This document shows positions 6,871 to 8,845 of a stretch of 8,845 nt of DNA, one piece after another. Within the stretch, counting starts at the first letter, position 1. Every line of letters begins with the position of its first letter. This DNA comes from Candidatus Omnitrophota bacterium. GTDB lineage: Bacteria; Omnitrophota; Koll11; VGKN01. The notes beneath the pieces are model-generated. The model was not told the origin of the DNA, did no database searches, and saw only the letters and a program-made list of their open reading frames with translations. The stretch lies in the NCBI GenBank assembly GCA_016867055.1, contig VGKN01000043.1, positions 1-8,845 on the forward strand, read 5' to 3'. The position numbers and the translations under genes were made by a program.

Positions 6871-7288
6871 GCATATAATAGTAGATGGATATAATATTAT
6901 GAATGGATGGTCATGCCTTAAAAAAATGATAGATAAAAGCCTTGGATTCAGGCGTTCCTGCCTAATTGCTACGCTTCAGGATTTTTCAGATTATGTCGAT
7001 AAGTATGTAAGTATAGTATTTGATGGCAGCGATAAAAAAGAACTTATAGAAAATAATGGAAAACTTAGAATTATTTTTTCTAAGAAAACAGAAGCCGCAG
7101 ATACGGTAATCGAGAGGCTTGTGTATAAAGACAAGGGTAAAAATAAAATTTTAGTTGTAACGGATGACAAGCTTGAGCAAAATATGGTATTTGGATTTGG
7201 AGCCTCTTTTATAAATTCCAAGGATTTTGAAAAAATTATTTTGTCCGCAGTATCTGATTTGGAAGATAACTTTAGACAAAGGGGCTAG
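6857..7288 (+). CDS. NYN-domain RNase of the YacP/Rae1 type
   Basis: A 143-residue single-domain PIN-like (NYN) protein of the YacP family, whose Bacillus member Rae1 is a ribosome-associated endoribonuclease. The acidic metal-site residues are in the expected places: Asp10 in IIVDGYNIM, Asp56 in VFDGSD, Asp82 in EAADTVIERLV and Asp103-Asp104 in VVTDD. LEQNMVFGFGA at 106-116 also matches the family. It is somewhat shorter than YacP (about 170 residues), mainly by lacking a C-terminal extension. Start ATG 6857 lies 14 bases inside the preceding GT2 gene with only a weak upstream purine stretch, so it is likely coupled to it. A tRNA-modification-type gene follows 11 bases after the stop, which fits an RNA-related role. 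Function is inferred from family; the natural substrate is unknown. Confidence 0.83.
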   Translation: MERFEHIIVDGYNIMNGWSCLKKMIDKSLGFRRSCLIATLQDFSDYVDKYVSIVFDGSDKKELIENNGKLRIIFSKKTEAADTVIERLVYKDKGKNKILVVTDDKLEQNMVFGFGASFINSKDFEKIILSAVSDLEDNFRQRG

Positions 7289-7299
7289 GGTATCTAATA

Positions 7300-8304
7300 A
7301 TGAAAGCAAGGGCAATTGCATTATTGAGTGGTGGATTAGACAGCACGTTAGCCTGCTATCTTATTAAAAAGCAAAATATAGAACTTGAAGCGGTTAATTT
7401 TGTAACTATTTTTTGTACTTGTACCTCAAAAGACAGTAGTTGCCTAGCAAGTCAAAGGGCAGCAGACCAATTAGGGATAAAACTCAAGGTTTTTAATATC
7501 TCGGAGGAATATCTTGAGGTAATAAGGGAGCCAAAATATGGATATGGAAAGAATATGAATCCCTGCATAGACTGTAGGATATTTATGTTTAAAAAAGCAA
7601 AAAGATATATGGAAGAATCTGAAGCAGATTTTGTTATAACTGGAGAGGTTCTTGGAGAGAGACCAATGTCTCAGCATATGAGAGCGATGAGAATAGTTGA
7701 AAAAGAAGCAGGGCTTCAAGGACTTATTCTAAGACCCTTATCTGCAAAATTTTTTCCAAAGACAGAGCCCGAAAAAAAAGGTATTATTGATAGAGAGCGT
7801 CTTTTAAAATTCTGTGGTCGTTCGAGAAAGCCACAGATAAAACTTGCCAATGAAATTGGGATTAAAGAATATCCCTGCTCAGGCGGTGGTTGCCTTCTGA
7901 CAGACTTTAATTTTTCTGTAAAATTAAAGGACCTTTTAACGCATGGAATTTTTGATTTTGAAAATGCGCGATTATTAAAAATTGGAAGGCATTTCAGACT
8001 TTCTAAGAATACTAAGCTTGTGATTGGGAGAAACGAGGAAGAGAACAAAATACTTGCAACATTCTTGGGAAATGGCGATATTTGTTTAAAGAACGAAAAT
8101 TTTGCGGGTCCTGTTTCCTTGCTGCGAGGAAATATTGAGGATGGATTGATTGAATTATCTGCCATGCTTACTGCAGCGTTTGGCAAAGGAAAAAGTGAGC
8201 CGTTGGTAAGTGTTGTATACTGGGGTTCTCATTCCAAAGAAAATATTATTAAGGTAAAGCCTTTGGGTAGAGAAAAAATTTCTATTTATAAGATTGGAGG
8301 TTGA
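7300..8304 (+). CDS. PP-loop tRNA thiolation-type protein (MnmA/TtuA-like) with probable C-terminal NFACT-R-like RNA-binding domain
   Basis: A 334-residue cytoplasmic protein with an N-terminal PP-loop ATP pyrophosphatase, SGGLDST at 10-16, the adenylation site shared by MnmA, ThiI and TtuA-type enzymes that activate tRNA uridine for sulfur insertion. NPCIDC at 88-92 resembles the NPCxxC motif of MnmA, and GEVLGERPMSQH at 115-126 is a second PP-loop block typical of this subgroup. Further cysteines are Cys39, Cys41, Cys48, Cys172, Cys193 and Cys198 (CSGGGC). A CxxC plus a distal Cys is the arrangement that holds a [4Fe-4S] cluster in TtuA, so a cluster is possible here. From about residue 210 the sequence (RLLKIGRHFRLSKNTKLVIGR and onward) resembles the NFACT-R-type RNA-binding domain fused to such proteins. 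It is not a full MnmA, since the canonical MnmA C-terminus is absent. AGGG at 7287-7290 sits 9 bases before ATG 7300. Which tRNA position it modifies is unknown. Confidence 0.8.
   Translation: MKARAIALLSGGLDSTLACYLIKKQNIELEAVNFVTIFCTCTSKDSSCLASQRAADQLGIKLKVFNISEEYLEVIREPKYGYGKNMNPCIDCRIFMFKKAKRYMEESEADFVITGEVLGERPMSQHMRAMRIVEKEAGLQGLILRPLSAKFFPKTEPEKKGIIDRERLLKFCGRSRKPQIKLANEIGIKEYPCSGGGCLLTDFNFSVKLKDLLTHGIFDFENARLLKIGRHFRLSKNTKLVIGRNEEENKILATFLGNGDICLKNENFAGPVSLLRGNIEDGLIELSAMLTAAFGKGKSEPLVSVVYWGSHSKENIIKVKPLGREKISIYKIGG
8296..8300 (+). promoter_or_regulatory. Ribosome binding site for the small membrane protein gene
   Basis: GGAGG at 8296-8300 stands 5 bases before ATG 8306, a near-ideal Shine-Dalgarno inside the last codons of the preceding gene. 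It decides the start in favour of ATG 8306 over an in-frame TTG at 8294 that overlaps this site. Confidence 0.75.
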
Positions 8305-8305
8305 T

Positions 8306-8524
8306 ATGGATTTTAAAAAACTTATTTTTTTGATAATACTTCTTATTACTATTTCAATTATATTTACAAAGGATGATACTTTATTATCGGAATCCGAAGA
8401 TTTTCAAAAAAATATAAATGATAGGCTTGGTACAATTATTACAAAACAGGAAGAGATAATTAAAACCTTATCAGAGATTAAAGAAGAACTTAGAATTGTC
8501 AGGGTTAGGGTTTCTTCAAGATAA
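8306..8524 (+). CDS. Small membrane-anchored coiled-coil protein, function unknown
   Basis: A 72-residue protein I do not recognise as any named family. Residues 3-5 are basic (FKK), followed by one strongly hydrophobic helix at about 6-20 (LIFLIILLITISIIF), either a signal anchor or a single membrane span. The rest is charged and helical, with leucine/isoleucine spacing in the region LGTIITKQEEIIKTLSEI and on to RIVRVRV that suggests a short coiled coil from about residue 35 to 65. No lipobox cysteine is present. The start is fixed by the GGAGG at 8296-8300. The start lies one base after the preceding TGA (8302-8304), so the gene is probably co-transcribed with the PP-loop gene. It is the last gene of the block; a new promoter begins 12 bases after its stop. 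Its coding status rests on the strong ribosome binding site, good frame and the ordered anchor-plus-coil layout. Confidence 0.7.
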   Translation: MDFKKLIFLIILLITISIIFTKDDTLLSESEDFQKNINDRLGTIITKQEEIIKTLSEIKEELRIVRVRVSSR

Positions 8525-8536
8525 TTATAAAAAGTC

Positions 8537-8565
8537 TTGACAAATTTTATTTTTTGATATAGAAA
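8537..8565 (+). promoter_or_regulatory. Sigma70-type promoter for the cobalamin riboswitch leader
   Basis: A perfect -35 hexamer TTGACA lies at 8537-8542. The -10 region is TATAGAAA at 8558-8565, read either as TATAGA with a 15-base spacer or TAGAAA with the preferred 17-base spacer. Transcription would start near 8570-8573, right at the 5' strand of the riboswitch P1 stem. The position between the last gene and the aptamer makes this the expected promoter. Confidence 0.7.
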
Positions 8566-8572
8566 TAACCAA

Positions 8573-8753
8573 GATATAGGTACCGAAAGGATTAAAAGGG
8601 AATTCCTTAGATGGAACGGTCCCGCCGCTGTAACCCTACCCCTTTCTTTAAACAGAAAGGGAACCTTTTTGACAAGAAACAGGCCACTGTGTCAAGGCTT
8701 TGGCATGGGAAGGCGGTTGAAAGGGTGGGGAAGTCAGAAGACCTGCCTATATC
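8573..8753 (+). ncRNA. Cobalamin (B12) riboswitch aptamer
   Basis: A 181-base cobalamin riboswitch that binds a B12 derivative to control a downstream gene. The closing P1 helix is perfect: GATATAGG at 8573-8580 pairs with CCTATATC at 8746-8753. Conserved core blocks are in the right order: AAAAGGGAA (8594-8602), CCCGCCGCTGTAA (8621-8633), GCCACTG (8683-8689), GGGAAGGCGG (8707-8716) and the B12 box AAGTCAGAAGACCTGCC (8731-8747). A peripheral hairpin, CCCTTTCT (8640-8647) with AGAAAGGG (8654-8661), sits in the variable arm. Between GGGAA and CCCGC there are only 18 bases, with TTCC/GGAA closing a six-base loop TTAGAT, whereas most members have a longer GGTGxAAxTCC-type segment here. The controlled gene is beyond the right edge; such switches usually precede B12 transport, B12 synthesis or B12-independent isozyme genes. 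Confidence 0.95.
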
Positions 8754-8760
8754 AAGTGTT

Positions 8761-8833
8761 ATAGAGCTAATTGGGTTTAAAGGGTTTATTGAGTTATTAA
8801 CCCAATAAACGTAAATAACTTAAACAGCTCTAT
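8761..8833 (+). repeat. Nested inverted repeats after the aptamer (possible expression platform)
   Basis: A perfect 8-base outer inverted repeat, ATAGAGCT (8761-8768) and AGCTCTAT (8826-8833), encloses two inner perfect 8-base repeats: ATTGGGTT (8770-8777) with AACCCAAT (8799-8806), and GTTTATTG (8784-8791) with CAATAAAC (8803-8810). The inner two share bases 8803-8806 and so cannot form fully at the same time. No U-run follows either, so neither is a canonical intrinsic terminator. The location 8 bases after the riboswitch suggests part of its switching region, but this is inference. The 92 bases from 8754 to the window end contain no credible gene. Confidence 0.55.
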
Positions 8834-8845
8834 GAACTAAGCTGC

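Noticed and set aside
7716..8186. A 156-codon open frame on the minus strand
   Set aside because: It is antisense to the PP-loop gene, which shows clear motifs; no motif or ribosome binding site supports the antisense frame.
8611..8808. A 65-codon open frame over the riboswitch
   Set aside because: It lies across the aptamer core and the downstream repeats, has no ribosome binding site and encodes no recognisable domain; the bases are explained by conserved RNA structure.
8784..8810. Intrinsic terminator formed by GTTTATTG/CAATAAAC
   Set aside because: The stem is AT-rich and is followed by GTAAATAAC instead of a U-run, so it does not meet the usual criteria.
8832..8840. ATG at 8832 as the start of the riboswitch-controlled gene
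   Set aside because: It reads ATG AAC TAA, so it stops after two codons.
1..8845. CRISPR array, insertion sequence, tRNA or rRNA genes
   Set aside because: No regularly spaced repeats, transposase motifs, terminal inverted repeats with target duplications, or tRNA/rRNA signatures were seen.

Overview
The window is an AT-rich, very compact bacterial segment with every gene on the + strand. Eleven complete genes and one partial gene fill bases 2-8524. Junctions are mostly overlaps of 1-23 bases, and the largest gap between genes is 35 bases. TGA, TAA and TAG are all used as stops. An HtrB/LpxL-type acyltransferase suggests a diderm (Gram-negative-like) envelope. The layout and the AT-rich base use would fit an uncultured lineage such as Candidatus Omnitrophota or a relative, but this taxonomic guess is inference from gene content only and is weak.

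Block 1 (2-4149) is central carbon and lipoate metabolism. It holds the C-terminus of an isocitrate dehydrogenase-like protein, malate dehydrogenase (mdh), dihydrolipoyl dehydrogenase (lpd), octanoyltransferase (lipB), lipoyl synthase (lipA) and an 84-residue free-standing lipoyl domain. LipB and LipA would build lipoate on the lipoyl domain (predicted Lys42) and Lpd would reoxidise it. No E1 or E2 catalytic subunit of a 2-oxoacid dehydrogenase is present, so the role of the free lipoyl domain is an open question and the most interesting protein-level observation here.

Block 2 (4185-6870) looks like envelope glycolipid synthesis: an MGDG-synthase/UgtP-like GT28 glycosyltransferase, an HtrB/LpxL-family acyltransferase and a GT2 (dolichyl-phosphate-mannose-synthase-like) glycosyltransferase, joined by 1-base or minimal junctions.

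Block 3 (6857-8524) is RNA-related: a YacP/Rae1-like NYN nuclease, a PP-loop (MnmA/TtuA-like) tRNA thiolation-type protein with a probable C-terminal RNA-binding domain, and a small membrane-anchored coiled-coil protein of unknown function.

Block 4 (8525-8845) is non-coding. A sigma70-type promoter (TTGACA at 8537) is followed by a clear cobalamin riboswitch (8573-8753, closed by a perfect 8-base P1 stem, with a canonical B12 box). After it comes a structured region with nested and mutually exclusive inverted repeats. The gene it controls lies beyond the right edge.
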